From: Hyposmocoma kahamanoa
Taxonomy: Eukaryota; Arthropoda; Insecta; Lepidoptera; Cosmopterigidae
Length of the DNA: 64,000 nt
NCBI RefSeq assembly: GCF_003589595.1
Contig: NW_020653726.1
Span: 18,059,320 to 18,123,319 of the forward strand
Direction of reading: 5' to 3'
This document shows, piece by piece, positions 32,561 through 44,775 of this stretch (position 1 is the first letter of the stretch; every line of letters begins with the position of its first letter). The translations under genes and the position numbers were made by a program. Below the pieces are notes generated by a model. That model ran no database searches, was not told where the DNA came from, and saw nothing but the letters and a program-made list of their open reading frames with translations.

Positions 32561-32812
32561 GAGGAGGTTTTCAATTATATTTTTTTTTTTACATATTACG
32601 CGACTACTTCAGCATTTGTGAACCGATTTTGATGTTTCGTTTTTTGTTGGAAAGAAGGTACCTCAGTATCGCTCCCTTTTAAGTTTATAGAAAATATTCT
32701 ATCCCTAAAGGTGGCAAATTAGGGGACGAATTCGGTTTCGCGTAATTTCCGATAACCGATTTCAATAAAACTTGGCAAATAGATGTAATTCCACGAATTT
32801 TTGAGGTCTGTT
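32561..32812 (+). repeat. PSQ repeat, near full length
   Basis: GAGGAGGTTTTCAATTATAT, GTGAACCGATTTTGATGTTT, GGTGGCAAATTAGGGGACGA and CCGATTTCAATAAAACTTGG, ending TTTTTGAGGTCTGTTTC. Confidence 0.85.
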
Positions 32813-33254
32813 TCTTTAATAGAACGTTATAATTATTTTATGGTATTCATTGTTTTTATATTTTATATTGAGCATATGTTACACATTTAATTTTTTCGCA
32901 TGTGGTGCTCACCTGTAATTGGTTAAGCAATTAGATTAAGCTTTTTCTCGATGTTGTCTAATGAATGAAATATTGTTGTAACTGTTGGTGTGCCTAATAA
33001 ATAAAAAAAAAAAAAAAAAAAAATATTCCACTTCAAGAGAATATTAAATTGGAATGTAAAATCGCTATCTTCATTCGCTCTATGTGTGATGTTATTTAAG
33101 TTCAAAATCTTTTAATGTATATCTTACTCATATGTTATACTAAAAATAAAATCATTATCCTTCCCTTTGTGACTGCATCATATATTTAGTTACACGCATC
33201 TCTTGCAATATAATCGCAATCTACTAAACGGCATTAAAAACAATTAACTTTAAG

Positions 33255-33995
33255 GTCGAAAATGATATACACAGAGATATCACAAATACACAGAGAGCCG
33301 TGCAGCTTGCTATGCTTGGTGTTTGGAATTTCGACTTCCGAAATCCGTATACAAACTAAGGTACAAGACGTAAGAGATAAGACGACGGAGCTCAAATAGA
33401 GCTGGGCAGGCAATATTGTGAGGCGTAGTGTTGACAGACGAAGTAATTGAACAATTTAATAGTGACCAAGAAGTAGCTACAGAAATATATAATGTCCTTC
33501 AGGAATCTAACTTAAGGATCTCAAAGTGTAATCTATTACAATTAATAATCCAAGGCAAAATACAAGGAAAAAGAAGTGTAGGAAGAAGGAGAATGTCGAC
33601 TGTGAACTGGTAACCGGTACCACCTCAATTTTCTAAAGATTACACTTTTTAATACATTTTTATACTATTTCATATTCTGCAGCGTTGCAAGATATTCCAT
33701 CTCAGATTAATTAAATTTTGGCGCTAGAATAGACTTTATTCTACCTGTACTAACTTCTGACCAGATGCTATATAAATGACGCAAACAAATTCTTTTCTTC
33801 ATCCTGTAAAATTGTCAAAATGAGATAGTGCCGGCGGCTAGTTCACAGTTGATATCCTGGCTTAGAAATTAGCGCTTCAGTGGTTACAATAGGAGGACCT
33901 GAACATTATTCAGAGCTGCAGTGTCCAATCTTCAGATTGCCAAGATGATCGCCTATACCTTCATTAGGAGATGGCACATGAAGAAGAAGAAGACA
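33255..33995 (+). pseudogene. LINE ORF2 C-terminal remnant(s), interrupted by a MITE
   Basis: 33270-33425 gives NTQRAVQLAMLGVWN and later a degraded RAGQAILPG-type wording, like the same RTE-type C-terminus as at 28.3 kb. 33425-33597 gives LLQLIIQGKIQGKRSVGRRR. After the insertion at 33599-33849 the frame resumes with ISWLRN, a stop, and FRAAVSNLQIAKMIAYTF. Together these form the GKR..GRRRISWLRN...LFRAA..R.IAMMIAN block, a recurring C-terminal tail in insect LINEs. Several stops make it non-functional. Whether the left and right parts belong to one element is uncertain. Confidence 0.75.
33599..33849. mobile_element. 251-bp MITE inserted in a LINE remnant
   Basis: Ends are ACTGTGAACT at 33599-33608 and the exact complement at 33840-33849. 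Outside the first ten bases the arms still resemble each other over about 30 bp (GGTAACCGGTACCACCTCAA against AGCCGCCGGCACTATCTCAT). The LINE reading GRRR-M-S before it and ISWLRN after it fixes both boundaries to within a few bases. No clean target duplication remains. Confidence 0.75.
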
Positions 33996-34069
33996 GGAAG
34001 AAATCTACAGAGTAAGACTACTGCAAGATCGAAATGAATGACAAGACCAGAATGATACAACTCGACAAA

Positions 34070-34300
34070 CAAAATGAAACTTAATATTAACTATAAAGAT
34101 GTCGGTATACAGGAGGTAAACTCAACAGTATTCTTAGGCGTAGAAATAGACAGTGCCTGCAACTGGTCGGAACAAGTAAAGACACAAAGAGATTATACCC
34201 AATAGTGGGTGAAGTCAAAAAGATTTTGATGAAGAATATGATTACAGATGTTGAAAACAACGCTTCAAGATGCTTACTTTGTTTGAAAATATATCAAAGT
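34070..34300 (+). pseudogene. Degraded reverse-transcriptase fragment
   Basis: Translation near 34085-34185 reads YKDVGIQEVNSTVFLGVEID, then SACNWSEQVK. The FLGVxxDxxxxWxxHV pattern is the conserved segment after the palm domain in Jockey/CR1-type LINEs. The H is replaced and the frame breaks soon after. The 77-codon frame that follows (34205-34438) has no recognisable motif. Confidence 0.5.
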
Positions 34301-34794
34301 CAGGATTATTGTAGTACTATCAGCCTGAATAAAGTCTTAACAGTTAAGCCAATAGGGATCTCTAATCAAGTGGAGCTTCCTTCTCATACCTCTCTCCGTA
34401 TATATCACTATAGCATCATCTATTCACAAATCACTTAGGGATGGATACAGTCTTGGTCTAATTTAAAGGCCAAGCTATACGCCTATTAATTTAACACAAT
34501 CAAATTCAATTGGACGCTGCTTAACTATTATATATAAAGTGATTTGCAATGCTATCTCAGTTGTAGTGTTGTGTGATATTGGGTAAATTTATTATCTACA
34601 TATTATAACAATTTGGCGTGAAAGCGCAGATTATGATTTTACATGATAACAGAACTAAACGAAGCTTTTATTCATTATAGTGAGTTCTTTTTTTTTTAAT
34701 ATTATAATGGACAGGGTTGAAAGTGTGAAAACTGAAGTTTGAAGAAAACTATTGAAAATTTCATATAACTATTGGATATTAATATAGTATTTTA

Positions 34795-35290
34795 TGCAAC
34801 TGTTGCATAATGAGGGTTCTATGCCGAATGGACTAAGTAATAGGTACGAGATATTAAGACCTAATTAAGTAATGATCGTATACAATACTTTTTCTACGAG
34901 TATATTAAAATATTGAAACACAACCAATGTTAAATTTTGTCAACAATCCATGACAACAAACTCAAACGAAAACCAAATAAACGCACAACTACAAAACAAA
35001 AAACCAAAGAGATAGAATAGAAGTGTCTTGCTATTGGCCAAGTACTGCTCATATTTTAACCAATTAGGCGGCAGTAGAGCGTTTGAGTAGCATCATGTCC
35101 GCCATTTTAATTAGTAATAATACGAATTCTCGAAACTCAACGAAATTGGAATATTTCAGTTCAGTAGTGAGTACCATAGACAATAGGATTTTGGTCTAAA
35201 AAGAGCGCTTTCGTGATATGGTTCATCAAATTTTAATCCACAGATTAGAGTACGGGAGTAGAAAAAAAATGTTGTATTGTTTAAAAAAAG
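34795..35290 (+). repeat. Dispersed repeat D, copy 1
   Basis: TTGCATAATGAGGGTTC, AATAGGTACGAGATATTAAG, CAAAACAAAAAACCAAAGAG, ATAGAATAGAAGTGTCTTG and GGCGGCAGTAGAGCGTTTGA, ending near GGAGTAGAAAAA. Shared with 43.8 and 47.5 kb. No ORF; probably a non-autonomous DNA element. Confidence 0.8.
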
Positions 35291-36035
35291 AACAGAAAAA
35301 TAAATGTCAAATATACAGTACAAAATAGGGAACAATGGTGGACCACCTTGAGCTACAAGACAATTTTATTAAAACATCATATAGAAGAAAAGATGAAAGG
35401 AAAGCAAAATCGTTCTCCGACCTTTTCTTGTCTTCGATTATTGTATATCTTTCCCAATAATACTCGTACACAAACATGTAGCTAAATCAAGATTCGAGAT
35501 CTTATAAGAAAAAATTATTGTTATCATAGAATACTTTGCGAACATTTTTGTCTACATTGACAACTGTTTCATTAAACAAATCTTATTTAAACTCATAATA
35601 TAAACAAAATTATTGGTTCCTTAAAAGGAGATATGTAGCAAGGTCTTTCCATATACTGTTTTTAATTCGACGATCCCTCATGCACCGAAAGTGCATTAGA
35701 GAGTCTCACAAGGCAACGTATTGAGACCAAATGCTTTTAACATAGATAAATTATGAAGAAGTTCGATACTTCTATAACATTTAGGAAAAGCTATTTCATA
35801 AGCATTTACAATCGTGACATAACGTGCTTTTTGTTAATAAACTGTTGAAGTTAATAATTATAGCTATTGAAGCGTGACGTGAAGCATATTTTCGATATAG
35901 AAATATTAATAAATTTATTTGTTCCGTGATTAATAACAAAGGAAAATTAAAAAGTCAATTAGCTTAATTGACATAATGCGTCTTAATGGGTAACTGGGCG
36001 GTCGCCGCGCGGTGGCCGCGCGAACACTTTCGCCT
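35291..36035. other. Intronic sequence
   Basis: Mostly unique. A GC-rich patch at about 35990-36045 (GGGCGGTCGCCGCGCGGTGG) resembles 62298-62345 and may belong to the element that carries SINE G. Confidence 0.45.
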
Positions 36036-36039
36036 CGTG

Positions 36040-36225
36040 TAACTGTGCGCTAATGGTTTGACCTACTGCCTCTCAAGCGGAGGGTCGTGGGTTCGAATTC
36101 GGACGCGAGCCTCTGAGTTTTTCGGAATTTATGTGCGAAATTTAATTTAATTTAGAATTTATCATGCGCTTTTCGGTGAAGGAGAACATCGTGATGAATA
36201 ATGCACGCCGAGGAAGCTTCACAAT
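36040..36225 (+). repeat. tRNA-headed SINE, family G
   Basis: GCCTCTCAAGCGGAGGGTCG, B box GGGTTCGAATTC, CCTCTGAGTTTTTCGGAATT and GGTGAAGGAGAACATCGTGA. Uninterrupted, so it shows the junction broken at 20887/21134. The 3' GGGCCCGCGTGGGAA part is missing. Confidence 0.8.
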
Positions 36226-38139
36226 ATTATTTACCTAATTGATATATATATATAATCTGCTAAAATATTTGTTTTATCGTTGTACAGAGCTACGTCGCAA
36301 CCAGCTTGATTTTTTAAACCCATAATATATTTAAGTAATGAATACGTCAAGGATAATTTAAAAGGGTTGAATGAGCCACTTAAGTGAGAATTTTTGTATC
36401 GTGCACCGTAATCTGAATTGAACCATTGAAAGGCAAGGTACTTAAATGTCGAACAGTTTGATAAAGGTCATCGAAAATCATTTATTATTAGTAGAAATGC
36501 GGTGGGTTTGGGCCTCTATGAGTTTCATGTCATTCATTTACTGAATTAGTGACAGAAATTTAATTTGATGCGATATGAAAGGTCATGTGATAGTTTTATG
36601 TTACACGATTTCAACGATGATCATATTTAACCATTATACTGATAATAACATTTCCGTGTCACTCGATAATCAAGTTCTACATACAATATTAACTGTATTC
36701 TATCATTTTTTAATCTATGTTGTGTCTTGTTTTACAAAAAACGTGATAAATATATGATTATTATCCACATTGATTATCCTCAGCTAACACTTTAAAAGAA
36801 AACGAAATAAAATTTTAAAATCAAATTTCAGATAATTAGGCAACGTCCAAGTATTCAAGTATATCTAAGTGTGTTAAATATATGCAAGCATAGATATATG
36901 TTTAAAAATGCGAGTATTTCTCAGTAAGCGACACGACAGGGCGCGTCTTGCGCGAGATACTGCTATTCTCGCATAGAAATCTCGCGCTGTATGTCGCGCT
37001 CGCGGAAGTCACGCCCAATCGTGCTAGCCCTACAGTTAATGTTTGATTTATTTTATAGCAATAATGAGATTCCTTTTAGAAGGCTCTATTATGAACAAAC
37101 AATAACATAGCGCCATGTAACACTGGTAGTATGGAACACGATAGTAAGATCTATTAATCTCAGGATTAATATCAATACGATATGACACGCCGTGCTCTTA
37201 GTGGTACAGACAAGATCCGCCAGATGCCGCTACTAACGGTCTCCGCCAAAAAAACTGCCTTGCAGTTATGCGAGCTTTCAATTTGTGGTCGAATATTTTT
37301 AAAAGAGAACAAATGATTTACTTAATATTTGAAAGTGTCATTATGATATTTTAAAAGGAAATATCCAAACTCTGATAGTTAAGAACAGTATTATTGGACT
37401 ATTACATAGCGTAAACTTTATGTATTCAATTACAATCTTAGTCCCAACTAGCACATAGTCTACTTACTAGTCATTAAGAACAGCTGCTATGGCTGGTATA
37501 TTAATACCCATATTTCCAACCTCGATGTTATGCAAACAATAATCTCAAACTAAATTCTCTTCAAAATTGAATTATTTATCAAACGAGCTGATATTAAAAT
37601 GGTTTTATAGACGGTAAAATACAGAATTATTTCCATGTTAATAGCTTCAATAAATCCTTGACATTATGACGTTATGACTTTGTACAATGTTGTGAACAAG
37701 AGTCCGGATCTCGATGAGAAATTCAATAACGAAAGCCTACTTTCTTGAAGGCATACATTATCAAGTTAGTGGTTATTAAATTTTAGATCGATTGGCTTTG
37801 AGTACGGCGGCGTAGTGTATCCTGAGGGAACCTTTTAATACAGCTGATGCAGATTAAGTGAGGCCTCTGATGTAGTAGATTGAACAAATTCTTTTATGTA
37901 AGCGTTTCATGGAGGTTGAGTTTGCGTAAGCAAAGGGGCTTCTATAGAGCATTGAATATCTTATTATTAGTAAGGATACGTTATTCTTAGCAAAATGGTT
38001 CTCTATTATGTCGTCCCACGTGTTGTATGAGACATAAGTACGCCTTACGGATTTATTCAGTAAATGTTGTCGTATCTTTGTAACTCGTCAAGCCATCAAT
38101 TTTGTAAAGTTTTTTTTACTACATGATTGCTATACATTA
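36226..38139. other. Repeat-poor intronic sequence
   Basis: A CG-rich patch at about 36930-37010 (GCGCGTCTTGCGCGAGATAC, AATCTCGCGCTGTATGTCGC) has interleaved CGCGAGAT/ATCTCGCG inverted words. Otherwise nothing is recognised. Confidence 0.5.
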
Positions 38140-38272
38140 GAAACGAAACTATTTTCTCCGGATCTAAAATTGTGTATGTTTGTTTTTCAATTAACTAACA
38201 TTTCATGCTGCGTGACTCAGTCATCCACCAGTTATGTCTAACATTATGCAAACCACCATATTTTGAACCAGT
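38140..38272. mobile_element. Family J foldback element, degraded
   Basis: GAAACTATTTTCTCCGGATC, a drifted AACATTTCATGCTGCGTGAC and CCAGTTATGTCTAACATTAT match the order of the 11.4-kb copy. Confidence 0.6.
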
Positions 38273-38439
38273 TCAAGTTTTTTACTACGGTATTATTTTT
38301 TATTATCCTGATATTTCAGAATTAGTCAACCTATGACCATGAAACGTATGACCGTTCCTCACTCAACTAACAAGTGAAAAACCATGTCAATTTTAAAAAG
38401 ACTTGATTGTAGCCACAAATTTGTTCTTCGAAGAACGAA

Positions 38440-38745
38440 ACTTATCGATATGGCCTAGGTGTTAGTTAGCAGAAACTAGAAGTGGGCAGTCCATATATGC
38501 TGTAGACAAGACCACAGATAGCGCAGAAAGAAGCTTGAGTGAAGATCCAGAGATGGGTACAGAAGATGGGCTGAACTGATGACCTTGTTAAGTTGTGGAG
38601 AAAAATTGGATGAGGAAAACACAAGACTAGGCAAGCATAAGGAATAGCGTCCTTCGGAAGAGAATTATACTCAGCATTCGGTGGGTGGAGATTGAAAAAG
38701 CAACAAAGAAAGATACTTCGCTTTAAAAAGAAGTATAGAGATAAA
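38440..38745 (+). pseudogene. RTE-like LINE C-terminal fragment
   Basis: Reading through stops gives VKIQRWVQKMG, a stop, TDDLVKLCGEKWMRKTQD, a stop, then a degraded segment ending LSAFGGWRLKKQQRK. It corresponds to the RW-DDI-KVAG--WMR-AQDR tail of the same LINE group as 28.3 kb, but in plus orientation and far more diverged. Confidence 0.65.
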
Positions 38746-41700
38746 TAATAAAATAAAATAATTATTTTTTATCTCTTCATAATAAAGGTAGAAAATTTGA
38801 ACGAGAGCCTCACTTTGGGTGCATCGTGAGTCGGAGACTGGTAAGTTTTAATTTTTGGATAACCAACCTTATCCATTGACGGAGCAGCTGCCTTCCTTCT
38901 GATCACCGTAGATCATTTCAACAAAGCATTAGCATGTTTATTTTAGAAATATTACGTGTTTCAAAAATTGTGATTTTAACAATAATTCCTTTTGTATTAA
39001 TGCGGTGTCGTAGACAATTAACACAATAGTGTTCATTGTAAAAAAAAAACATCGTTACCTATATATAAAAGATCGTTAAAACATAGATAAAGAGTTAAAA
39101 TGACAGAATTATAGATTAAAATGTACACAACGTAATTGCTTTTATCGATTTTGAAACTAAAAGTGTCATCAATCTTGTACATGAACTAATCAATGTAACT
39201 ATTAACAAATAGGTTTTCCTTTGTTCAAACTATGAAATGAAATAGACAGGTTAAACAAAGGTCTTATAAATTGAAGGAAACACTCACTCGATTGAAGGAG
39301 ATCACTAAGCCGGCAAAAAGGCAAGAAAAACAAAAACAGAATGATGAAAACTTGTAAAAACTACTTCCTTAAGCATCCTGCCGTGAGTTGCACAAATAAC
39401 TCAACCATTATGCCTCAAAGAAAATTGTGCTACCTTCTTATACGCGTTCCGTGAGACACCACCATCAAGCTGCTGGGATATTCTCACTTATAATTTATTA
39501 ACAGGTCATAAGTGCTAAAATGTGTACATTCATAAGTCCAGTTGTACGTGTGTTCGCTTGCCTATAAATAATTCAGCGACTGTGCTCCTGTTACTCTCTC
39601 GAGGAAGGGAATTCGATTGCACGTCCTTACTTTTACTTGCAAGGGTTCGTGGGGAATAAAATTAATAATTATTAGGGTCTGTTGCAATGATAGTGTTTAT
39701 CATTGGGTTGCGTAGGGCTATTAATATCCTCAAGCTTTATCGTATCACTGAGGCATTTCACTTTATGGGTAATGAATTCTTAGGTGAAAGTGTAAGCTTC
39801 TGTACTTTGACCGTGTTTACTTACATCATTATTATAATACCGGTTTATGCTTGGAAAATATGACATTAGTGTATTGGGTAACTAGATCTATTGTTATGAT
39901 GTGTGTTCTACAAACGTTAGGACATTTTTATTGTATTTGATATCTGAAAATAACTTACGAAGGCCGTCAAATCAATAATAATTTTTGGGATGTTCCAGCG
40001 TATACTTTGTTATTTTATCGCAAAGTTTCTGACCCTCAACCTCTGAGTCACATGAACCTTTCCGTTATAATATTAATTAAGAGGAAGTTTGGAATGCTTT
40101 TAAATTTTTATCTCCTAATTAATTTCACTCATTTCATCATAGCCGCTTGTTTAATATCCATTAAAAATAAATAGCAATATAGTTGTCAACTCGTAAAGTT
40201 TTAGGATAATGTTTAAAGATTTCATTTCACTCATACACTTAAGCATTCAAAACTTTTAGGCTTATGCCAAAAACGGCCTCAACTAAAAAGCATTAAGAAC
40301 CCAACGAAATTGAATTACGTACCAAACCTTCCCTTACTAAGCTATTTAGGAGTGGATAACAAGCGGTCGAGTTGCCCCTCCCAAATAAAATTATAATTGG
40401 GACATGCGGAATATGGGATCAGAGACTCCAGAAAGCATACCAGCCCTTTTTTGCGGACCGTCGCCGATTTGACTAAAGTCATTTCGCCATTTCAATGACT
40501 ACTGGGATTCGTAAATTGAGTTTTAATATGATTCTTTTTGCGTTATATATTACAAAATATGTTGCATTAAATAATTTAACTATTAAGTTGTATACACTGT
40601 GATGAAACTATGATAAAAGTCTACAGGGTCCAATACCCTTAGGAACAAAACTGCATTGGAGAACAAACAACACATACGAAAAGCCCCATGTCCAAACTTT
40701 TATATTTCAAGTTCGGGACTCACAGTTTCGACAGGGTTATTTTGTAGCGATGGCCGGCCAGAAGTTTCCCGCAGGAGCGTCAACAGTCGGTGTCACTTTT
40801 CCTTTGGAAGTTACTTTAAAATATTTACGACTGGAAGTTGGTGGCACAAGAAAAATTCGAAGTCGTATGGCGAATTTATAGTTTGTAGATTGAGTGCGGA
40901 AGTTTGGCATTATAGATACGTTATCTTTTTGCCTTTGTCGTTCCGGATTTATTGTGTTTTTATGAAGTGGAAAGGTTTGGAAGTGTCTAAGGTATCTTAA
41001 ATCGTAAGTTTCATTTAATTTTTTGTGGAATTTCGGAGCATTAAATTTGCACTCTTAAATTTCCTTTTATCTTCCTGAAAAGTTCAATGATACTAATTTT
41101 CATTAAATCTTTGTTGTTAATTAATAACGCCCATAAAATAATTATGAAATTTTTAAACTAATCTATATCACAAATCTAAGTAAGATTGTAGCAATCCATC
41201 GCACGACTTGTTTCTCACACGATAAAGGGCTTTTAAATGAAATGCCTAACTATTCGTTCTTTACTGCGGTAGAGGAGCATCGTCCATCATTGTCGTGGTT
41301 GGTTCGGGAACGTCATTCTAGTGGACAGTCAACATGGATAGATAATAGAGCGCCTTAAACACGCTACCAATGTCTGCTATAATCAATATTTAATGTATTT
41401 CTATTTCCATTGTTGATACTTTCTTACTTTGTTCCATTTATAATATTGTATTCAATTTGTTCATCGTATTTAAGTTTATCTTTTTAATTCATATTATTTT
41501 AAAATTTATATACATGTTTCAGACCTTTTGTGTCATTTCTCTTGCAAGTAAATATTTGAAAATATTTACCTATTACAACAAAAAGTTTTGATTTAATTAT
41601 AACCAGCAATTGGTTTTCTACCAGGACATGAACTTTAACCTTTTTAGACATCTAACGATACAAAAACTTTAACAAGTGAGTAATGCATAACCAATACAGT

Positions 41701-42569
41701 TTTAAAACTTATTTTGGAATAACAAGCAAAAGGCTTCTCTGCTAAGGCAAGTACAACATTTTAGTATACAAACATAGTCGCTAAGAAGGCATTTGGAAGT
41801 ATGATCACATCTGGCTATGACTTCAAAACTTTATTCCCTAAATGTACACTTGTACACATACGAAGTTACTTAATTTGCTTCTGTTTAATTTGATTGCACG
41901 TGCTGCGACTTGTGAGACTTTCTGAACTTCCAAGTTTTAGTGGAAGGGGCAATCTTATTGCATGGATGGAATATTTATAGACAAGAGGTTTACAGACCTA
42001 TCTAATTTGTAGTACACTACTCTACAAAACACTAGTTATATACTATTTTAAGACCTAAACTTTTTTGTTTATACAAAGATCTGAGACAATTGATTTTATA
42101 CATTGTAATGTCATGACACACGATAAATATTGTCCAACACAAACAAGTTAAACAAAAATGATGAATGGTCTGAAAAATTGGTAGACATAACGTTATTATA
42201 ACGAGTGCGAATACCACTGTAACAAATGCAACACTACTTTAAAAAGCTCGTTTTCACGTTATAACGTGGTCGTGATTCGTAAAGTGCTATAACAACGCAG
42301 TAATGTTTACAGACACGCAAAAGAGACAAATAGTTGTCATTATAATATCGTTTGTCATAAAAATGTCGCATAATTTATTCAAGATACACTTAGTTGATTC
42401 ATTTAAAAAAATATTGGGGTGCTTTTACCTCCCTTTGCGATGTCAGTCTTCGTCATGTTTACATGGTTGTGAATGGAGGTTGAAATTGCACTTTTTTTTT
42501 CTACTATTCGTAGTAACACGATTGTATATTAATAAATAAAAAAATTAAAGTAATTATTCAATCATTGTC
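38746..42569. other. Repeat-poor intronic sequence with possible conserved blocks
   Basis: No SINE, LINE or MITE was recognised over 3.8 kb, the longest clean stretch in the window. 39530-39665 and 40255-40505 are GC-richer and non-repetitive (e.g. ATAACAAGCGGTCGAGTTGC, TTGCGGACCGTCGCCGATTT). A 114-codon plus frame at 40656-41000 begins MENKQHIRKAPCPNF; it matches no family I know and lacks clear splice signals, so it is not called as a gene. Confidence 0.5.
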
Positions 42570-42575
42570 TAATTT

Positions 42576-42960
42576 TGACATTCGACGTTATTGACGTTAT
42601 TCATATGACGTTACATATTGAGTTGGCGGAACGAATAAAAAGTAATAAGTACCAGGATCTCGGCTCCGACTCCCTATTTACAGCCTTTGGAGTCGAAACC
42701 CTTGGCCCGTGGGGTCCCAGTGCCCTCATCTCATCTGTCCAAAATTTTATACAAAAATATTATTAGCTACCTTGCCCAACGCATTGGTATAGCAATAGAA
42801 AGGGGGAATGCTGCCAGCATCTTGGGCACCTTGCCGCGGGGATCCAATTTTATTTATATAATTTAAAAATCCTAGTTTTAGCTTTCTAGTATTTAAGCTT
42901 TTATTGTCTTTTTTACCTTACCTGTATATTTTCAAAATAAAAATAAATAAATAAAACAAA
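42576..42960 (+). pseudogene. Non-LTR retrotransposon ORF2 C-terminus, two frames
   Basis: First frame: YQDLGSDSLFTAFGVETLGP then WGPSALISSVQNF, ending at a stop near 42763. The adjoining frame, 42764-42850, gives YLAQRIGIAIERGNAASILG then TLPRGSNF and stops. The pair ETLGxxGPSA...LxQRIxIAIxRGNAxSIL is a known C-terminal signature in many animal LINE proteins. A short deletion and frameshift separate the halves. The AATAAATAAATAAAA run at 42940-42957 looks like the element's 3' tail. Confidence 0.85.
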
Positions 42961-43539
42961 TTTCATATTACGATATTATTTTGGCATCTAGTTACCATCA
43001 AAATTGACCCATGTAACTATTATCGCACTTAAATTCTGGCCGACTTACTAAATCCATGTGTGCGCGCCCTTGTAATATTATTGAAAAAGAAACATATTAC
43101 ACCTGCTTTAGTCTGTCGAAGTGCATGTGAGTGAATATATACCTTCAATATTTGAATGCTTAATGTTTGGCCGGACACAGTGAAACTATACTTATTTGAT
43201 ACATATCATTTTCCTATATAACCTGAATATAAAATGAATTAATATTATTATTATATTTTATATGATTTTGAGTGTAAAATTAAAAAGAAGTTAACATGTT
43301 ATGGAGCATAGGGTCTAGATTTAGGATTTCAGCAGCACGGGCTTTGTCTAAGGCAGAGGGAATTCCCTAGTTTGAGTTAGGTAATTGATGTGGTAGTCCG
43401 ACGCAATGCATTTTTGTATCTAGTTTTTGGCGGCAAGGAACAACATCCTGGTAATTTGAGCTTGACACAAAGTGGAGGGCGGAAGTGTTCCGTAATATCC
43501 GCCAATCACTTGATATAAGTCATATTTTAATAGCACTAG
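42961..43539. other. Intronic sequence, nothing recognised
   Basis: AT-rich unique sequence. Confidence 0.45.
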
Positions 43540-43822
43540 AGATCCTTGGGGAAGAGTTCGTCCAGCGAAGTACTGCCACCCTACCTATTTCTGACGCCAA
43601 GTAGTAATGTCAGCATTACTATGTTCCGGTCTTGAAGGGTAAGGGTGCTGGTGAAATTACATGGGACTTGTCAACTTACGTCTCAAGGGGACGGGTGCAG
43701 TGGCAGTGCCCCTCAGATCTTTGCGATTTAAAGCTCTGAGTGGCACTGCAAGTGTTATGGACAGGCGTGTAGCTTACCAACAGACGCACGACTTGTTCGT
43801 CTTGTCACTTGATATTACAGTA
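43540..43822 (+). repeat. Family C element, near-consensus
   Basis: AAGAGTTCGTCCAGCGAAGT through TTGTCACTTGATATTACAG. Both internal stems are intact. The copy is followed directly by repeat D. Confidence 0.92.
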
Positions 43823-43834
43823 ATAGTAATATAA

Positions 43835-44156
43835 GTAATAGTAATTTAAGACTTAATTACGTAATGAATATAATACTTTTTCTACGTGTACATTAAACAC
43901 AACCAATATTTAGACTCTAACGAAAGCCAAACAATCGTTACAAAACAAAAAACCAAAGAGATACAATAGAAGTGTTCGTGATTGGCAAAGTACTGCTTTA
44001 TTTTAACCAATCAGGAGGCAGTACAGCGTTTGAGTAGAGTTATTTTTTCCAAATGGCTACACGTTTGTTCTTAATTAGTAATATTTTGAGATATTATTTA
44101 ATAAAGTAGTTTGGATTTTAACGTTCTTTTGTTTGAACTTCTTTTAGTTCTGTAAA
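43835..44156 (+). repeat. Dispersed repeat D, copy 2, left part
   Basis: AATTTAAGACTTAATTACGT, CAAAACAAAAAACCAAAGAG and GAGGCAGTACAGCGTTTGAG. It continues at 44669 after a MITE. Confidence 0.8.
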
Positions 44157-44164
44157 CCGAACTA

Positions 44165-44660
44165 CATCGAGTATATAACCAGAAATAGAGACGAAATGTC
44201 ACTTAATTTGTTTGAAAACTATTCTGCCATATCATTACTGTGACAACTGCGCTCCGATTGGCCAGCCCGAGTTCGAAACAATTGACGGGTGTCGTCAACT
44301 GTTTCACTTCAAATCGACCAGTTAACTTGAGCTTTGCTATAATGGACGAAAATGGCAAAATTACGTATTTAATATTTTATTACCGATGAAATGTGATTCC
44401 GTTTGTTTTGTAATTAGATATTTTGCTGTTTTTCCCACACCACCGAATAGAACAGCACAGCATTGTTAGAGATATTTTCTCTATTACAATAAATACAGAA
44501 TATTTTTTGGAATATACGGAGACGTACACACAGGTCAGTAGTTGGCCTATCTATATTTCAGTGCAAATGGGAGTTAATATTTATAATAGCTGTATCGCTA
44601 ATGCGTTACCAGGAATATATGGCCCTTATTTCGTCTCTATTTCTGGTTATATACCCGATG
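44165..44660. mobile_element. 496-bp hAT-like MITE, family E, copy 1, with 8-bp target duplication
   Basis: Terminal inverted repeats of at least 31 bp with one mismatch (CATCGAGTATATAACCAGAA... against CATCGGGTATATAACCAGAA...). Flanked by the exact duplication CCGAACTA at 44157-44164 and 44661-44668. An 8-bp duplication with a CA...TG end suits the hAT superfamily (P is the alternative). The 86-codon frame at 44423-44683 is incidental. Related copies lie at 54089 and 60300 in the opposite orientation. Confidence 0.9.
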
Positions 44661-44668
44661 CCGAACTA

Positions 44669-44775
44669 TTACGAAATTTTTAAGTTCGATAGTGAGTAGG
44701 CACCATAGACAATAGAAGCGCCTTTGTGTTATGGCTTAAGAAATTACAATTGACAGATACAGGAGTAGAAAAATA
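44669..44775 (+). repeat. Dispersed repeat D, copy 2, right part
   Basis: TTCGATAGTGAGTAGGCACC, ATAGACAATAGAAGCGCC and GGAGTAGAAAAATAG match the end of copy 1. Confidence 0.75.

Noticed and set aside
40656..41000. 114-codon plus-strand frame
   Set aside because: No recognised motif, no clear splice or start context; kept only as a note under the repeat-poor interval.
42576..42850. Host exon reading FGVETLGPWGPSA
   Set aside because: The wording is a LINE polyprotein C-terminus, and the frame is broken.
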